A DNA stretch of 64,000 nucleotides from Deinococcus aquiradiocola. Lineage in GTDB: Bacteria > Deinococcota > Deinococci > Deinococcales > Deinococcaceae. The position numbers and the translations under genes are program-made. This document shows, one piece after another, positions 51,903-61,401 of this stretch. The notes under the pieces are model-generated. The model did no database searches, had not been told where the DNA came from, and worked only from the letters and a program-made list of their open reading frames with translations. The stretch lies in assembly GCF_014646915.1 (NCBI RefSeq), contig NZ_BMOE01000005.1, positions 198,355-262,354 on the forward strand, given 5' to 3'. Within the stretch, counting starts at the first letter, position 1. Every line of letters begins with the position of its first letter.

Positions 51903-52859
51903 TCAGGCGGGCCAGTCTTCCAGCAGGGCACGCACGCCCTGCGCGTGATCCGCGAAGTACGTCCACGGCTCGCGCGTGAGCGTCTCCACGTCCACCCACG
52001 CCGCGCCCGGCCGCGCGTCCGGCCGGAACGGCAGGTCGTGCAGGGTCGCGTGCGTCACCCAGTCCACGCCCGGCACGCGCTGCGGGTTGTCCAGCGTCCG
52101 CGCCCGCACGGCGCTGCCCGCCAGCACGTCCGCCGTGAGGGCCGGGTCGTCCGTCACGGCCCCTGCCGCCCGCCCGGCCGTGTCCGCCTCCGGGATGGCG
52201 TGCAGGCCCAGGCCCGGCCGTTCGTCCCGGACGGCGAGCAGCACCTCGGGGCCGTGCCGCAGCACCACGCCCCGCGTCCGGCGCGGCCCGGCCCCCGCCA
52301 GGACGTGCAGGGCGCGGCGGTCCGCCAGCAGCTCCGTGAACTCGGGCGTGCCCGCGAACTCCCGCAGGCCCGCCAGCACCTGCGGCGGCACGTCCCGCGC
52401 CACGTCGTCCCAGCGGCCGCCATACATCGCCTCGCGCACGTCCGTCGCGTTCAGCCGCGACACGAACCGCGGCGGCGTGAACGTCCACTCCGGGAACAGC
52501 CGCAGGTAGAAGCTGCTCGCGTCCTTCTCGAAGCCCGCGAGTGTCGCGTGCGCCGTCCCCACCGCCGCCCGCACCCGCTCCACCCACGCCGCCAGGAAGT
52601 AGTACGCGTCCGGCACGGCCTCCACCCGCACCCGCCCGCGCGGCACGCCCGCCCCCTCAAGCATCCCCCGGATCAGCGCCTCCCGCTGCGCGTCGCTGAG
52701 CGGGTTGCGGACGGTCCGGGCGCTCCTCGCGCTGCCCAGCACCACCACGAGGTCACGGCCGCCCTCCAGCGCCTCCAGCATGAGCTGCAGGTGCGCCCGG
52801 TGGGGCGGCTCGAACCGGCCGATCAGCACCGCCACGCGCGGCAGGGAAGAGGAAGTCAT
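51903..52859 (-). CDS. nadM: Nicotinamide-nucleotide adenylyltransferase with Nudix-like domain
   Basis: The N-terminal half is a NadM-type adenylyltransferase that joins NMN (or NaMN) to AMP: IGRFEPPHRAHLQL carries the HxGH-like site as HRAH, and RNPLSDAQREAL follows. The C-terminal half aligns with the ADP-ribose pyrophosphatase Nudix domain of bifunctional NMNAT/Nudix proteins, but the GX5EX7REUXEEXGU box is gone (AIPEADTAGRAAGAVTDD), so that activity is probably lost. Start: ATG 7 nt after TAGACT (52867-52872), leaderless. It sits tail to tail with nadE. Confidence 0.9.
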   Translation of the reverse strand: MTSSSLPRVAVLIGRFEPPHRAHLQLMLEALEGGRDLVVVLGSARSARTVRNPLSDAQREALIRGMLEGAGVPRGRVRVEAVPDAYYFLAAWVERVRAAVGTAHATLAGFEKDASSFYLRLFPEWTFTPPRFVSRLNATDVREAMYGGRWDDVARDVPPQVLAGLREFAGTPEFTELLADRRALHVLAGAGPRRTRGVVLRHGPEVLLAVRDERPGLGLHAIPEADTAGRAAGAVTDDPALTADVLAGSAVRARTLDNPQRVPGVDWVTHATLHDLPFRPDARPGAAWVDVETLTREPWTYFADHAQGVRALLEDWPA

Positions 52860-52882
52860 GACGCCGAGTCTAGCGCCCAGCC

Positions 52883-52911
52883 TTGACAGGTCCCGGAGGC
52901 ACGGCTATCAT
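52883..52911 (+). promoter_or_regulatory. tRNA-Pro promoter
   Basis: TTGACA (52883-52888) and TATCAT (52906-52911) are 17 bp apart and lie 33 bp upstream of the tRNA, an excellent sigma-70-type promoter. Confidence 0.85.
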
Positions 52912-52944
52912 CCGTGACGCACCTGAGATTTCAGGGCAGTGGTT

Positions 52945-53021
<77 letters not shown>

Positions 53022-53025
53022 CGCT

Positions 53026-53056
53026 GGGGCGGCTCTCATGGAGGGCCGCCCTTTTT
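53026..53056 (+). terminator. Rho-independent terminator of tRNA-Pro
   Basis: Arms GGGGCGGCTCTC and GAGGGCCGCCC (53026-53051) are followed by TTTTT (53052-53056), 5 bp after the tRNA. This is the only classical U-tract terminator next to its gene in the window. Confidence 0.85.
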
Positions 53057-53109
53057 CTGTCGCCTGCCGCGCCCGCCGGGCGACTGCTATCCTGCCTTCC
53101 GGAGCCTCC

Positions 53110-53835
53110 ATGCGCGTATTCGCCATCGCCGACCTGCACCTCTCCTTCACGGCCCCCAAGCCGATGACCGTCTTCGGTCCGAACTGGGCAGGGCATCCGG
53201 ACGCGATCTTCGAGCACTGGCAGGACACCGTCCACCCGGACGACCTCGTGCTGCTGCCCGGCGACCTCAGCTGGGCCATGCGCCTCCCCGAGGCGCTGCA
53301 GGACCTGTCGCGCGTGGCCGCCATGCCGGGACGCAAGGTGCTGCTGCGCGGCAACCACGACTACTGGTGGCCCGCCATCGGCAAACTCCGCGCGGCCCTG
53401 CCTGCCGGGATGCTCGCCGTGCAGAACGACGCGCTGCGCGTCGGGAACGTCGTCGTGTCCGGCACGCGCGGCTGGGTCACGCCCGGCCCGGACAGCTTCA
53501 CGGACGAGGACCGCCGCATCTACGAACGCGAACAGGAACGCCTGCGCCTGTCGCTGGAGCACGCCCGGCGCCTCGGGGCGGGCACGCCCGGCGTGCACCA
53601 CGTGCTGATGCTGCATTACCCGCCGACCGGCCCGCACTTCACGCCGACCGCGTTCACGGACCTGATCGCCCGCCACCGCCCGGACCGCGTGGTGTACGGT
53701 CACCTGCACGGCGTGCCCGTCTCGCGCAGCCTGCAGCACTGGGGCGACATTCCCACCGACCTCGTCGCCGCCGACGGCCTCGGCTTCCGCCCGAAACTCA
53801 TCCTCGACCTGAGCGGCGAAGCCACCCCCGACTGA
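53110..53835 (+). CDS. Calcineurin-like metallophosphoesterase
   Basis: The 241-residue phosphoesterase has all five metal motifs: [35 protein letters not shown] and VYGHLHGVP. It resembles small bacterial metallophosphatases of the YkuE/serine-phosphatase-like group of unknown physiological substrate. GGAG lies 5 nt before the ATG; TATCCT lies about 16 nt upstream and may be its -10, giving a very short leader. Convergent with pheA across a hairpin. Confidence 0.88.
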   Translation: MRVFAIADLHLSFTAPKPMTVFGPNWAGHPDAIFEHWQDTVHPDDLVLLPGDLSWAMRLPEALQDLSRVAAMPGRKVLLRGNHDYWWPAIGKLRAALPAGMLAVQNDALRVGNVVVSGTRGWVTPGPDSFTDEDRRIYEREQERLRLSLEHARRLGAGTPGVHHVLMLHYPPTGPHFTPTAFTDLIARHRPDRVVYGHLHGVPVSRSLQHWGDIPTDLVAADGLGFRPKLILDLSGEATPD

Positions 53836-53864
53836 ACGCCCCGCCACAGAGAAAGGCACGAGAA

Positions 53865-53891
53865 CGGCCCGCCGTTCCTCCGGGCGGGCCG
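53865..53891. terminator. Bidirectional terminator
   Basis: Arms CGGCCCGCC (53865-53873) and GGCGGGCCG (53883-53891) lie between the convergent phosphoesterase and pheA genes. Confidence 0.6.
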
Positions 53892-53920
53892 ACCTGCAGG
53901 TTCACCTTCCTGCCCGCGGT

Positions 53921-54766
53921 TCAGGGCTCGATGGCGTCCACGGCCCTCGGGTAACTCCCGATGATCTTCGCGAAGCTCGCCTTGCGCAGCACGCCCGCCA
54001 GCGCCAGCGCCACCTTCGGATCGCGCGCGTCCCCCTCGATGTCGATGTAGATCAGGTAACTCCACGCGCGGTCCTTGCGCGGCCGAGACTCGATCTTCGA
54101 CAGGTTCAGGCCCCGCAGTTCCGCCAGCGTCTCCAGCAGGAAGCCCGGCGTGTGCCGCACCGCGAACACCACGCTCGTCTTGTGCGGCTCGTCGCTCGGG
54201 ACGGGCTCCTGCCGCGACAGCACCATGAAACGCGTGAAGTTGAACGGCTCGTCCTCGATGCCGCGCGACAGCACCTCCAGCCCGTACAGGTCCGCCGCGC
54301 GCGTCGACGCGATCACGCCCTCGTCCAGACTGCCGCGCGCCGCGAGGTCCTTCGCGCTGCCCGCCGTGTCGTGCGCCGTCACGGGCGTCAGGGCATGCTC
54401 CCGGATGAAGCCCGTGCACTGATCCAGCGCCGGCTGCTGCGAGTACACCCGCTTCACGTCCTGCAGCCGCACGCCCGGCATCGCCATCATCGCGTGACTC
54501 ACCCGCACCGTCACCTCACGCACCACGTGCAGCTCCGTCTCCAGCAGCAGGTCCACCGCCTGCAGGATCGCGCCCATCAGGCTGTTCTCCACCGGAATCA
54601 CGCCCAGGTCGCACTCGCCGCGCGTCACGGCGTCCAGCACCTCGTGAAAGGTCGGGTACCCGCGCGTCACGGCAGCAGGGTGCGCGTTCAGCGCGGCAAT
54701 CTCGCCGTAAGCACCGGGATTGCCCTGATACGCGACGGTCACGGGGGCGGGGGAGGCATCGGTCAT
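53921..54766 (-). CDS. pheA: Prephenate dehydratase
   Basis: The enzyme converts prephenate to phenylpyruvate in phenylalanine synthesis. The 281-residue protein is the monofunctional type: [16 protein letters not shown] at the N terminus, [20 protein letters not shown], and the catalytic segment TRFMVLSR (TRF form). The C-terminal ACT domain for Phe feedback follows ([26 protein letters not shown]). Start: ATG 6 nt after TACCGT (54773-54778), leaderless; the much longer upstream open frame is antisense to the amidase gene. Divergent from the amidase, with both promoters in 54 bp. Confidence 0.95.
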   Translation of the reverse strand: MTDASPAPVTVAYQGNPGAYGEIAALNAHPAAVTRGYPTFHEVLDAVTRGECDLGVIPVENSLMGAILQAVDLLLETELHVVREVTVRVSHAMMAMPGVRLQDVKRVYSQQPALDQCTGFIREHALTPVTAHDTAGSAKDLAARGSLDEGVIASTRAADLYGLEVLSRGIEDEPFNFTRFMVLSRQEPVPSDEPHKTSVVFAVRHTPGFLLETLAELRGLNLSKIESRPRKDRAWSYLIYIDIEGDARDPKVALALAGVLRKASFAKIIGSYPRAVDAIEP

Positions 54767-54820
54767 GCGAGTACGGTAGCGCATGCACTCCCGCGCGGGG
54801 CGCGCTGATACCCTGCCTGA

Positions 54821-56257
54821 ATGGACATCCTGAGCCTGAACGTGACGGCCCTCCTTCCGCTCCTGCAGACCGGCGAACTCACGGCCGGGACGCTCACCGC
54901 CACGTACCTCGCCCGGATCGCGGCCCTCAACCCCCACCTGCATGCCGTGCTGGAAGTCAATCCGGACGCGCTGGACCAGGCCCGCGCCCTCGACGCCCTC
55001 CCTGCGCACGCGCGCGGCCCGCTGCACGGCCTGCCGGTCCTCGTCAAGGACAACATCGACACGGCCGCGCCCCTCCACACCACCGCCGGGAGCGCCCTCC
55101 TCGCGCGGCACCAGCCGAAGAGCGACGCGCCGCTCGTGCAGCGCCTCCGCGCGGCGGGCGCCGTCGTGATCGGGAAGGCCAACCTGACCGAATGGGCGAA
55201 CTTCATGACGCTCGGCATGCCGAACGGCTACAGCAGCCAAGGCGGCCAGACCGTCAACCCCTGGCGGGACGGGCACGACACCGGCGGCAGCTCCAGCGGC
55301 AGCGGCGCGGGCGTCGCCGCCCGCCTCGCCCCCATCGCCATCGGCACCGAGACGAGCGGCAGCATCCTCTCGCCCAGCCACCAGCACGGCCTGATCGGCC
55401 TGAAACCCACCGTGGGCCTCATCCCCCGCACCGGCATCATCCCTATCGCGCACAGTCAGGACACCGCCGGACCCATGGGCCGCACCGCGCACGACGTCGC
55501 CCTCCTCGCAGGCGTCCTGCAGGGCGCCGACGGTCACGACCCCGCCTGCACGGACGCCCCCACCCTCGACTTCACGCTCACGCCCGCCGCGCTGCAGGGC
55601 GCCCGCATCGGCGTGATCCGCGAAGGGTACTGGAAGCACCTCAGCGACCCCGAACGCGCCGCCCTCGAAACGGCCGTGCAGACCCTGCAGGCGGCAGGCG
55701 CGCACGTCACCGACCCCGCCCCGCTCGCCACGGCCGCCGAACTCGACGGCTGGCACCTCGAGGTGCTCGTGTACGAGTTCCGGCACGACCTCGACGCCTA
55801 CCTGCACGCCGTGCAGGACGGCCCCCGCTCCCTTGCGGACGTGATCGAGCAGGGCGACACCGACCCGGAACGCCTGCAACGCTATGGGCAGACGCTCCTG
55901 CAGGCCGCGCAGGGCACGCGCGGCGACCTCAGCGAACGCGCCTACACCCTCGCCCGCGAACGCGACCTGCACCTCAGCCGCGACCGGGGCCTCGACCCGC
56001 TCTTCGACCCGGCCGGACCCCCCTTCGACGCCGTCCTCTTCCCGCGCCTCAGCGGCGCCAGCATCGGCGCGAAAGCCGGGTACCCCAGCGTCAACGTTCC
56101 CGTTGGCCTCGTGGACGGCGTCCCGCTCGGCCTGCAGCTCTGCGGCCCCGCCTGGAGCGACGCGCGCCTCCTGTCGCTCGCCGCCGACCTGCACGACCGC
56201 CTCGGCGGCTGGCACCCCGCCCCGGACCCCGCCAGCCCCACCGGCAGCGGCGAGTGA
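54821..56257 (+). CDS. Amidase signature family protein
   Basis: The 478-residue hydrolase has the full Ser-cisSer-Lys apparatus: LVKDNIDTA with the catalytic Lys and the amidase signature [28 protein letters not shown] carrying both serines. It cleaves an amide of unknown identity. It differs from GatA in lacking the GatA-specific C-terminal pattern, so a stand-alone amidase is more likely than the transamidosome subunit. Start: ATG 6 nt after TACCCT (54809-54814), leaderless. Confidence 0.9.
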   Translation: MDILSLNVTALLPLLQTGELTAGTLTATYLARIAALNPHLHAVLEVNPDALDQARALDALPAHARGPLHGLPVLVKDNIDTAAPLHTTAGSALLARHQPKSDAPLVQRLRAAGAVVIGKANLTEWANFMTLGMPNGYSSQGGQTVNPWRDGHDTGGSSSGSGAGVAARLAPIAIGTETSGSILSPSHQHGLIGLKPTVGLIPRTGIIPIAHSQDTAGPMGRTAHDVALLAGVLQGADGHDPACTDAPTLDFTLTPAALQGARIGVIREGYWKHLSDPERAALETAVQTLQAAGAHVTDPAPLATAAELDGWHLEVLVYEFRHDLDAYLHAVQDGPRSLADVIEQGDTDPERLQRYGQTLLQAAQGTRGDLSERAYTLARERDLHLSRDRGLDPLFDPAGPPFDAVLFPRLSGASIGAKAGYPSVNVPVGLVDGVPLGLQLCGPAWSDARLLSLAADLHDRLGGWHPAPDPASPTGSGE

Positions 56258-56272
56258 TTCCGCACCCCCACC

Positions 56273-56302
56273 TTGACCCGCCCCGCACGCAGCGACTACA
56301 CT
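56273..56302 (+). promoter_or_regulatory. tRNA-Val promoter
   Basis: TTGACC (56273-56278) and TACACT (56297-56302) are 18 bp apart, 31 bp upstream of the tRNA. Confidence 0.8.
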
Positions 56303-56333
56303 CTGAAGGCTCTGGCGCAGGCACGGGCAGGTG

Positions 56334-56408
56334 GGGCGGTTAGCTCAGCGGTAGAGCTTTCGCTTTACACGCGACGGGTCGGGGGTTCGAATCCCTCACC
56401 GCCCACCA
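56334..56408 (+). tRNA. tRNA-Val (anticodon TAC)
   Basis: The acceptor stem GGGCGGT pairs with ACCGCCC. The D arm is GCTC..GAGC, the anticodon loop TTTACAC has anticodon TAC, and the T arm is GGGGG TTCGAAT CCCTC. 3' ACCA is encoded. It decodes GTA and related valine codons. Confidence 0.95.
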
Positions 56409-56419
56409 CACGAATAGCA

Positions 56420-56451
56420 GGCGGCCCACCGATTTCGTCCGGTGCGCCGCC
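56420..56451 (+). terminator. Terminator of tRNA-Val
   Basis: GGCGGCCCACCG and CGGTGCGCCGCC (56420-56431, 56440-56451) pair with one internal mismatch, 11 bp after the tRNA. Confidence 0.6.
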
Positions 56452-56498
56452 TTCCTCATGCACGGCGGCCTCGTGTTCAGCTTAACCTGGTCTCAGTC

Positions 56499-57728
56499 TC
56501 AGGCATTCAGGGGCGCGGTGCGGCGGGCGTGGCGGGCGGTGAGGAGCAGCAGCAGCCACGCGCCCGCCGTGAGGACGGCGCAGAGGACGAAGACGGCGCG
56601 GTACCCGTACGCCTGCGCGACGCTGCCCGACACGAGGCCGGAGATGACGGAGCCGACGCTGGTGGTGTTGACGAACAGGGTGGTGGCGGCGCCGATGCGT
56701 CCGGGCAGGAGGTCCTGGAAGTACGCCATGCCGAGGCTGGCGGCGATGGCGATCACGACGGCCCGCACGATCTGCGCGAGGAGCATGGGCGTGAGGGTGT
56801 TCGAGAGGGCCATCGTCAGGAAGTACACGGTGAACAGTCCGAACGCGAACACGATCAGGGTCTGGTGCGTGGCGCGGCGCTGCAGGAACACGAAGCTGAG
56901 CATGACGGGAATCTCCAGCAGGGCGCACAGGCCGACGAGCAGGCCCACGTCGCTGCGCGGCAGGTGCAGGTCGAGCGTGACGTACAGCGGGAGGGCGATG
57001 AAGCCCATGGACATGCTCGTGCCATACAGGATGAAGCTGCTCACGACGGCCCAGACGGGCGGGCGGCCGGTGGGGGCGGGTGCGGGTGCGGCCTGGACCG
57101 GCGGGGGGGCCGTGCGGGTGCTCGTGCCCGCGCCGGAGCGCAGGACGACGATGCCCGCCGCGGCGTAGAGGGCGGCCGTCATCAGGAACAGGCCGTGGAA
57201 GCCGAGCGTGCCCTGCACGGCCGCGCCGACGCCCGGCCCGACCACCCACGCGAGCGAGAACACGGACCGCAGGGTGGTGAGGCCCTGCTCGGCGAGGGCG
57301 GGCGGTACGTCCCCGAAGCGGGTGCGCGTGAACGCGAACAGCTGCGGGAAGGAGGCCGCGCCGGTCCCGAGGAACACGGCGGCGATGACGCACAGCAGGG
57401 CGTAGCTGGTGGTGGTGGTGAGGAGCACGTAACCGGCCGTGGCGGCGGCGGCGGTGAGCAGCACGACGGGTTTGCGGCTGGGGAGCCGGTCCGAGACGCG
57501 CCCGAGCTGCAGGCTGACCACGATGCTGCTCAGCGCGAGGAGCGTCATGAACGCGCCGAGCGCGAAGGGGGACATGTGCGCCACCTGCGCGCCGAACAGC
57601 GGCAGGTACGGCGCGGTGAGGGAACTGGCGAGCCCGATGAGCAGCACGGCGCAGGCCATGCTGCCCGCGTGCGGCAGGGCGCGCAGGCGCGCGAGGGCGG
57701 AGGTGGGGGCGGCGGTGCCGGGCGTCAA
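56499..57728 (-). CDS. MFS transporter, sugar-efflux (Set) like
   Basis: The 409-residue protein has twelve membrane helices with the cytoplasmic motif A variant LGRVSDRLPSRKPVVLL. The overall sequence (LTAPYLPLFGAQVAHMSP at the start) resembles the SetA sugar-efflux group; drug export is the alternative. It begins with TTG 3 nt after the stop of the peptide-binding gene, with GAAG-rich sequence in front, so it is the second gene of an operon. A GTG/ATG start further in would remove the first helix. Confidence 0.82.
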   Translation of the reverse strand: MTPGTAAPTSALARLRALPHAGSMACAVLLIGLASSLTAPYLPLFGAQVAHMSPFALGAFMTLLALSSIVVSLQLGRVSDRLPSRKPVVLLTAAAATAGYVLLTTTTSYALLCVIAAVFLGTGAASFPQLFAFTRTRFGDVPPALAEQGLTTLRSVFSLAWVVGPGVGAAVQGTLGFHGLFLMTAALYAAAGIVVLRSGAGTSTRTAPPPVQAAPAPAPTGRPPVWAVVSSFILYGTSMSMGFIALPLYVTLDLHLPRSDVGLLVGLCALLEIPVMLSFVFLQRRATHQTLIVFAFGLFTVYFLTMALSNTLTPMLLAQIVRAVVIAIAASLGMAYFQDLLPGRIGAATTLFVNTTSVGSVISGLVSGSVAQAYGYRAVFVLCAVLTAGAWLLLLLTARHARRTAPLNA

Positions 57729-57731
57729 GGG

Positions 57732-59324
57732 TTACTTCTTGCCTTCCAGCCGGATCAGGTTGACGTTCTCGAGCACGCCGAGCGGTCCGGTGATCCAGTT
57801 CCTGACGTAGCTGCGCGCGGCGGCGGGGGCGACGCCGTGCACGATGGGCAGGCGGACGTTCGCGGCGTACGTGAGGTCGTGCAGCTGCGCGTAGATGGGG
57901 GCCTTGGCGGCCTGCGTGACGGCGGCGCGGCCTTTCGTGAGGAGCGCCTGGATGGCGGGCGGGTTGTAGCCGCTGTCGTCGCTGCCGCCGTCGCCGTAGA
58001 ACGCCGAGTAGAAGTTGTCCGGGTCGCCGTAGTCGCCGCTCCAGCCGTACAGGTACATGTCGAAGCCGGGCGTCCTGTTGCGGTCCTTGAGGTACACGGC
58101 CCAGTCCTCGGTGCGCAGCGTGACGCGGATCCCGACGGCGGACAGGTCAGCTGCGATGCCTTCCGCGACGGGTTTCGGGGTGGGGAAGTACGAACGCGAG
58201 ATGGGCGGGTACCACAGGTCGAGCTTCAGGCCGCTGCCGTACCCGGCGGCGGCGAGCAGCTGACGGGCGCGGGCCGGGTCGTACGGGGCTTCGGCGGGCA
58301 CCTTGCGGGAGTTCGCCCACCCCAGGGCGGGCGGCAGCAGGGACGCGTCGGACGTGCCCAGCTCGCCGTAGAAGGCCTGCACGAGCGCCTTCCTGTTCAC
58401 GGCGAGGCTGATGGCCTGCCGGACGCGGGCGTCCGAGAGGGCCTTCTGGCGGGTGTTGAGGTTCAGGAGGCCCACGTTGAAGCCGGGCGGCAGCACGAGG
58501 CGCAGGTTCTTGTTCCCGCGGATGCTGGCGGCGTCGTCCGGGTTGAGGCTGCTGGCGAAGTCGATGGTTCCGGCCCGCAGTTCGTTGAGGCGCGCGGCGG
58601 GGTCCTTGATGAATCGAATCACGAAGGTCTGCACGCTGCTCCTGGTGCCCCAGAAGGCGGGGTTGGCCTTGAGGGTCACGCGGTCCCCGGTCTTCCAGCC
58701 GACGTACCGATACGGTCCCGTCCCGACGGGCAGGCTGGCGGGCGTGCCGTACGCGGCGCCGCCCTTCCTGACGGCGGCGGGGCTCGCGATGCCGAAGTAG
58801 TCGGTGCCGAGCACGTCCGGGAACGCCGTGAAGGCCTTCTGCAGCGTAAAGCGCACGGTGAGGGCGTCCACGCGCGTGACGCTTTTCAGGACGCTGCCGG
58901 GGTCGCCCCTGTACCCGCCGAGCAGGTCGCTCCAGATCTCGAAGGTCTTGCCCTGCGCGCGGTGTCCGTCCGGGAATTTCGGGTCCCACCAGCGGTTCAC
59001 GTTGAAGATGACCGCGTCGGCGTTCAGGGGCGTCCCGTCATGGAATTTCACGCCGGGACGCAGCTTGAAGGTCCAGACGGTGCCCTGCGCGTTCGCGGTC
59101 CAGCTGACGGCCAGGCCGGGCGCGGGCGTGCTCGTGCCGGGCTTGAAGTTCACGAGCCGGTCGTAGATCTGCGTCTGCACCTGCAGGCTGGGGCTGTCGG
59201 AGGCGTTGCCGGGGTCGAGGTTCACGGGCTCGCCGGGCGCGCCGTACACGAGGGTGCCGCTGGCCGCGAGCGAGTGCGGGGCCAGCGCGAGGAGGGCAGA
59301 GGTGAGGAGCAGGCGGTTCAGCAT
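57732..59324 (-). CDS. ABC transporter substrate-binding protein, family 5 (peptide/oligopeptide type)
   Basis: The 530-residue protein has a signal peptide (MLNRLLLTSALLALAPHSLAA) without a lipobox and the family 5 pattern GTLVYGAPGEPVNLDPGNASD, then GTVWTFKLRPGVKFHDGTPLNADAVIFN. It should bind peptides, nickel or glutathione-like ligands outside the cytoplasmic membrane. Permease and ATPase genes are not adjacent, so it is an orphan component. Start: ATG 6 nt after TACCAT (59331-59336), leaderless. Followed by the MFS gene. Confidence 0.9.
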   Translation of the reverse strand: MLNRLLLTSALLALAPHSLAASGTLVYGAPGEPVNLDPGNASDSPSLQVQTQIYDRLVNFKPGTSTPAPGLAVSWTANAQGTVWTFKLRPGVKFHDGTPLNADAVIFNVNRWWDPKFPDGHRAQGKTFEIWSDLLGGYRGDPGSVLKSVTRVDALTVRFTLQKAFTAFPDVLGTDYFGIASPAAVRKGGAAYGTPASLPVGTGPYRYVGWKTGDRVTLKANPAFWGTRSSVQTFVIRFIKDPAARLNELRAGTIDFASSLNPDDAASIRGNKNLRLVLPPGFNVGLLNLNTRQKALSDARVRQAISLAVNRKALVQAFYGELGTSDASLLPPALGWANSRKVPAEAPYDPARARQLLAAAGYGSGLKLDLWYPPISRSYFPTPKPVAEGIAADLSAVGIRVTLRTEDWAVYLKDRNRTPGFDMYLYGWSGDYGDPDNFYSAFYGDGGSDDSGYNPPAIQALLTKGRAAVTQAAKAPIYAQLHDLTYAANVRLPIVHGVAPAAARSYVRNWITGPLGVLENVNLIRLEGKK

Positions 59325-59392
59325 CCCCGTATGGTAGGCGGGCCGCGCGGCGCGGCTGACCGTGCAGGGCACGATCCCCCTTCAGGGAGTCT

Positions 59393-60211
59393 TCATGCCT
59401 GCGCGCGCAGCAGCGCCTCGACGGTGACGGCCACGCCGTCCTCGTCGTTGCCGAGCGTCACCTCGTCCGCCGCGTCCAGCGCTTCCCGTTCGGCGTTCGC
59501 CATGGCCACGCCCCGCCCGGCCCAGGCGAGCATCTGGGCGTCATTCGGCGCGTCCCCGAAGGCCAGCACCTCCGTGCGCGCCACGCCGAGCCGCTCGCAC
59601 AGCCGCGCCACGCCCCACGCCTTGTGCACGCCCGCCGCGAGCACCTCCACGAACGGCGCGCCGCTGTGCGTGACCGTGAACCCGTCCAGGCCCAGCGCGT
59701 GAATCTCGCCCAGCAGGTCCGGCGGGGCGAGCCGGGGGCTGCGCGCGATGAACTTCAGGCTCGGCTCAGCCAGCACGGCGTCCAGCGGGTGCGCGCCCAT
59801 CTCGTGCGGGTGCCGGTGGTGGTCCGTGAACGCCGCGAGCGCCGCGTACCCGTACTGCGCCACGAACACCTCCCCGCCCTGCCGGACGCTCGCGAACCTC
59901 ACCTCCGGTCGCCGCTCCAGCAGCGCGCGCGCCAGCCGCGACTGGGCCGCCACGTTCACGTGCGCCTCGAACAGCGTCTCGCCGGTCGTGAGGTGCAGGC
60001 CGTGCGCGCCGTTCCCGCACAGCGCCCACTCCGCGAAGCCCGCCGCGTCCGCGATCCCCTCGCGCAGGCTGCGCGGCTGCCTCGCCGTGACCGGCACCAC
60101 GTGCAGGCCCGCCCGGCGCGCGGCGTCCAGCGCGGCCCGCGTGCGCGCGCTGACGGTACGGTCGCTCCGCAGCAGCGTCCCGTCGAGGTCCGTCGCGATC
60201 AGGCGGATCAT
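59393..60211 (-). CDS. HAD-superfamily hydrolase, Cof type (second of a pair)
   Basis: The 272-residue phosphatase has motif [11 protein letters not shown], motif III Lys in LKFIARSPR and motif IV FGDAPNDAQMLAWAG, the Cof/type IIB cap arrangement used on sugar phosphates and nucleotides. It overlaps the preceding HAD gene by ATGA. The two proteins are similar to each other along their length, so the pair arose by duplication. The substrate is unknown. Confidence 0.88.
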   Translation of the reverse strand: MIRLIATDLDGTLLRSDRTVSARTRAALDAARRAGLHVVPVTARQPRSLREGIADAAGFAEWALCGNGAHGLHLTTGETLFEAHVNVAAQSRLARALLERRPEVRFASVRQGGEVFVAQYGYAALAAFTDHHRHPHEMGAHPLDAVLAEPSLKFIARSPRLAPPDLLGEIHALGLDGFTVTHSGAPFVEVLAAGVHKAWGVARLCERLGVARTEVLAFGDAPNDAQMLAWAGRGVAMANAEREALDAADEVTLGNDEDGVAVTVEALLRAQA

Positions 60212-60993
60212 GCGCCCCCCAGCAGCGCCTCGATGGTGACGGCCACGCCGTCCTCGTCGTGCGCGGCCGTCACCGCCGACGCGGCCGCCCGCAGTTCCGG
60301 CACGGCGTTCCCCACCGCGACCCGCGCGCCCGCGAATGCGAACATCGGCAGGTCGTTGTGCGCGTCCCCGAACGCCATCACCCTGCTCCCCGGCACGCCC
60401 AGCTGCGCGCACAGGCGCGACAGCGCGTACCCCTTGTCCACCCCGGCGGCCGCCACCTCGCTGAACGTCGCGCCGGACGACGACGCCTGCACCTCCTCGC
60501 CGCACAGCGCGTTGATGCGCCGGTTCAGGTCGTGCGTGCCCTCGCCCGCACTCCGCACGATCAGCTTCAGCAGCGGCCGCTCCTGCACGGCCGACAGGAT
60601 GTCCGTCACGCTGTCCTCCGCGTCCCGCAGGGCCCGCTCGCGGATCACCTCGTCCCCGTACTCCAGCGCGAACGTCACGCCCGGCACGCCCGCCCGCAGC
60701 GTCCCGATCACGCGGCGCAGCACGTCCGGAGGGATGCCCGCCGCGTCTTCCGCCCGCCCGTCCGGCAGGCGGTGTGTGGCCGCCCCGTTCGAGCAGATCA
60801 CGTGCCCGTCCAGCCGCAGGTCACGCGCCAGCGGCAGCACCATCCGCACCGGGCGGCCCGTCACGAGCACCACCACCACGCCCGCCGCCTGCGCCGCACG
60901 CAGCGCCGCCGCGTTCCGGGCGCTCACCTCGCCGCGCGCGTCCAGCAGCGTCCCGTCGAGGTCCGTCGCGATCAGGAGGGGCAGGGCACTCAC
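60208..60993 (-). CDS. HAD-superfamily hydrolase, Cof type (first of a pair)
   Basis: The 261-residue phosphatase has motif [15 protein letters not shown], Thr in LVTGRP, Lys in [12 protein letters not shown] and [15 protein letters not shown]. It starts with GTG overlapping the acpS stop (GTGA), and its own stop overlaps the next HAD gene. Three proteins, AcpS and two HADs, are therefore made from one coupled message. A longer frame upstream runs antisense-like through acpS and is rejected. Confidence 0.88.
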   Translation of the reverse strand: MSALPLLIATDLDGTLLDARGEVSARNAAALRAAQAAGVVVVLVTGRPVRMVLPLARDLRLDGHVICSNGAATHRLPDGRAEDAAGIPPDVLRRVIGTLRAGVPGVTFALEYGDEVIRERALRDAEDSVTDILSAVQERPLLKLIVRSAGEGTHDLNRRINALCGEEVQASSSGATFSEVAAAGVDKGYALSRLCAQLGVPGSRVMAFGDAHNDLPMFAFAGARVAVGNAVPELRAAASAVTAAHDEDGVAVTIEALLGGA

Positions 60994-61373
60994 CGCGCCT
61001 CCAGCATCACGACCGCCGATGCGTGTTCGCGCGTGTGCGTGAGCGACAGGTGCGCCGTCCAGCCGTTCGCGGCCATCTCGGCCGCGATGCCCGCCGAGAA
61101 GCCCAGCAGCGGCGCCGCGTACGGGAACGGCCCGTCCGGCGTGCGCGGCCGCTCCACCCACACGTCCCGCCACCCGTGCGGGCGCGGCCAGACCTTCTGG
61201 AAGGCCTCCTTCGCCGCGAACCGCGCCGCGTAGCTCGGGATGGGGTCCGCGAGCCGCGCGCAGTACTCCAGTTCCGCCGGAGCGAACAGGCGGTAGAACC
61301 GCTCACCCTCCCGCTCCAGCAGGCCCCGGATGCGCGCCGTCTCGATCAGGTCATGGCCGACAGCAACGATCAT
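60990..61373 (-). CDS. acpS: Holo-[acyl-carrier-protein] synthase
   Basis: AcpS transfers 4'-phosphopantetheine from CoA to a serine of acyl carrier protein, activating it for fatty-acid synthesis. The 127-residue protein has [10 protein letters not shown] with Asp8 and [11 protein letters not shown] with Glu56, the two metal/CoA-binding acids, and ends [17 protein letters not shown], the family signature. Start: ATG 7 nt after TACACT (61381-61386), leaderless. It is coupled to two HAD phosphatase genes. Confidence 0.95.
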   Translation of the reverse strand: MIVAVGHDLIETARIRGLLEREGERFYRLFAPAELEYCARLADPIPSYAARFAAKEAFQKVWPRPHGWRDVWVERPRTPDGPFPYAAPLLGFSAGIAAEMAANGWTAHLSLTHTREHASAVVMLEAR

Positions 61374-61401
61374 GCCCCCGAGTGTAGAGCGCCGCCGCCC
61401 C

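Noticed and set aside
53921..56215. 764-codon minus-strand frame suggesting a long fusion with prephenate dehydratase
   Set aside because: The first 480 codons are antisense to the amidase gene, and a TACCGT box 6 nt before the ATG at 54766 marks the true pheA start.
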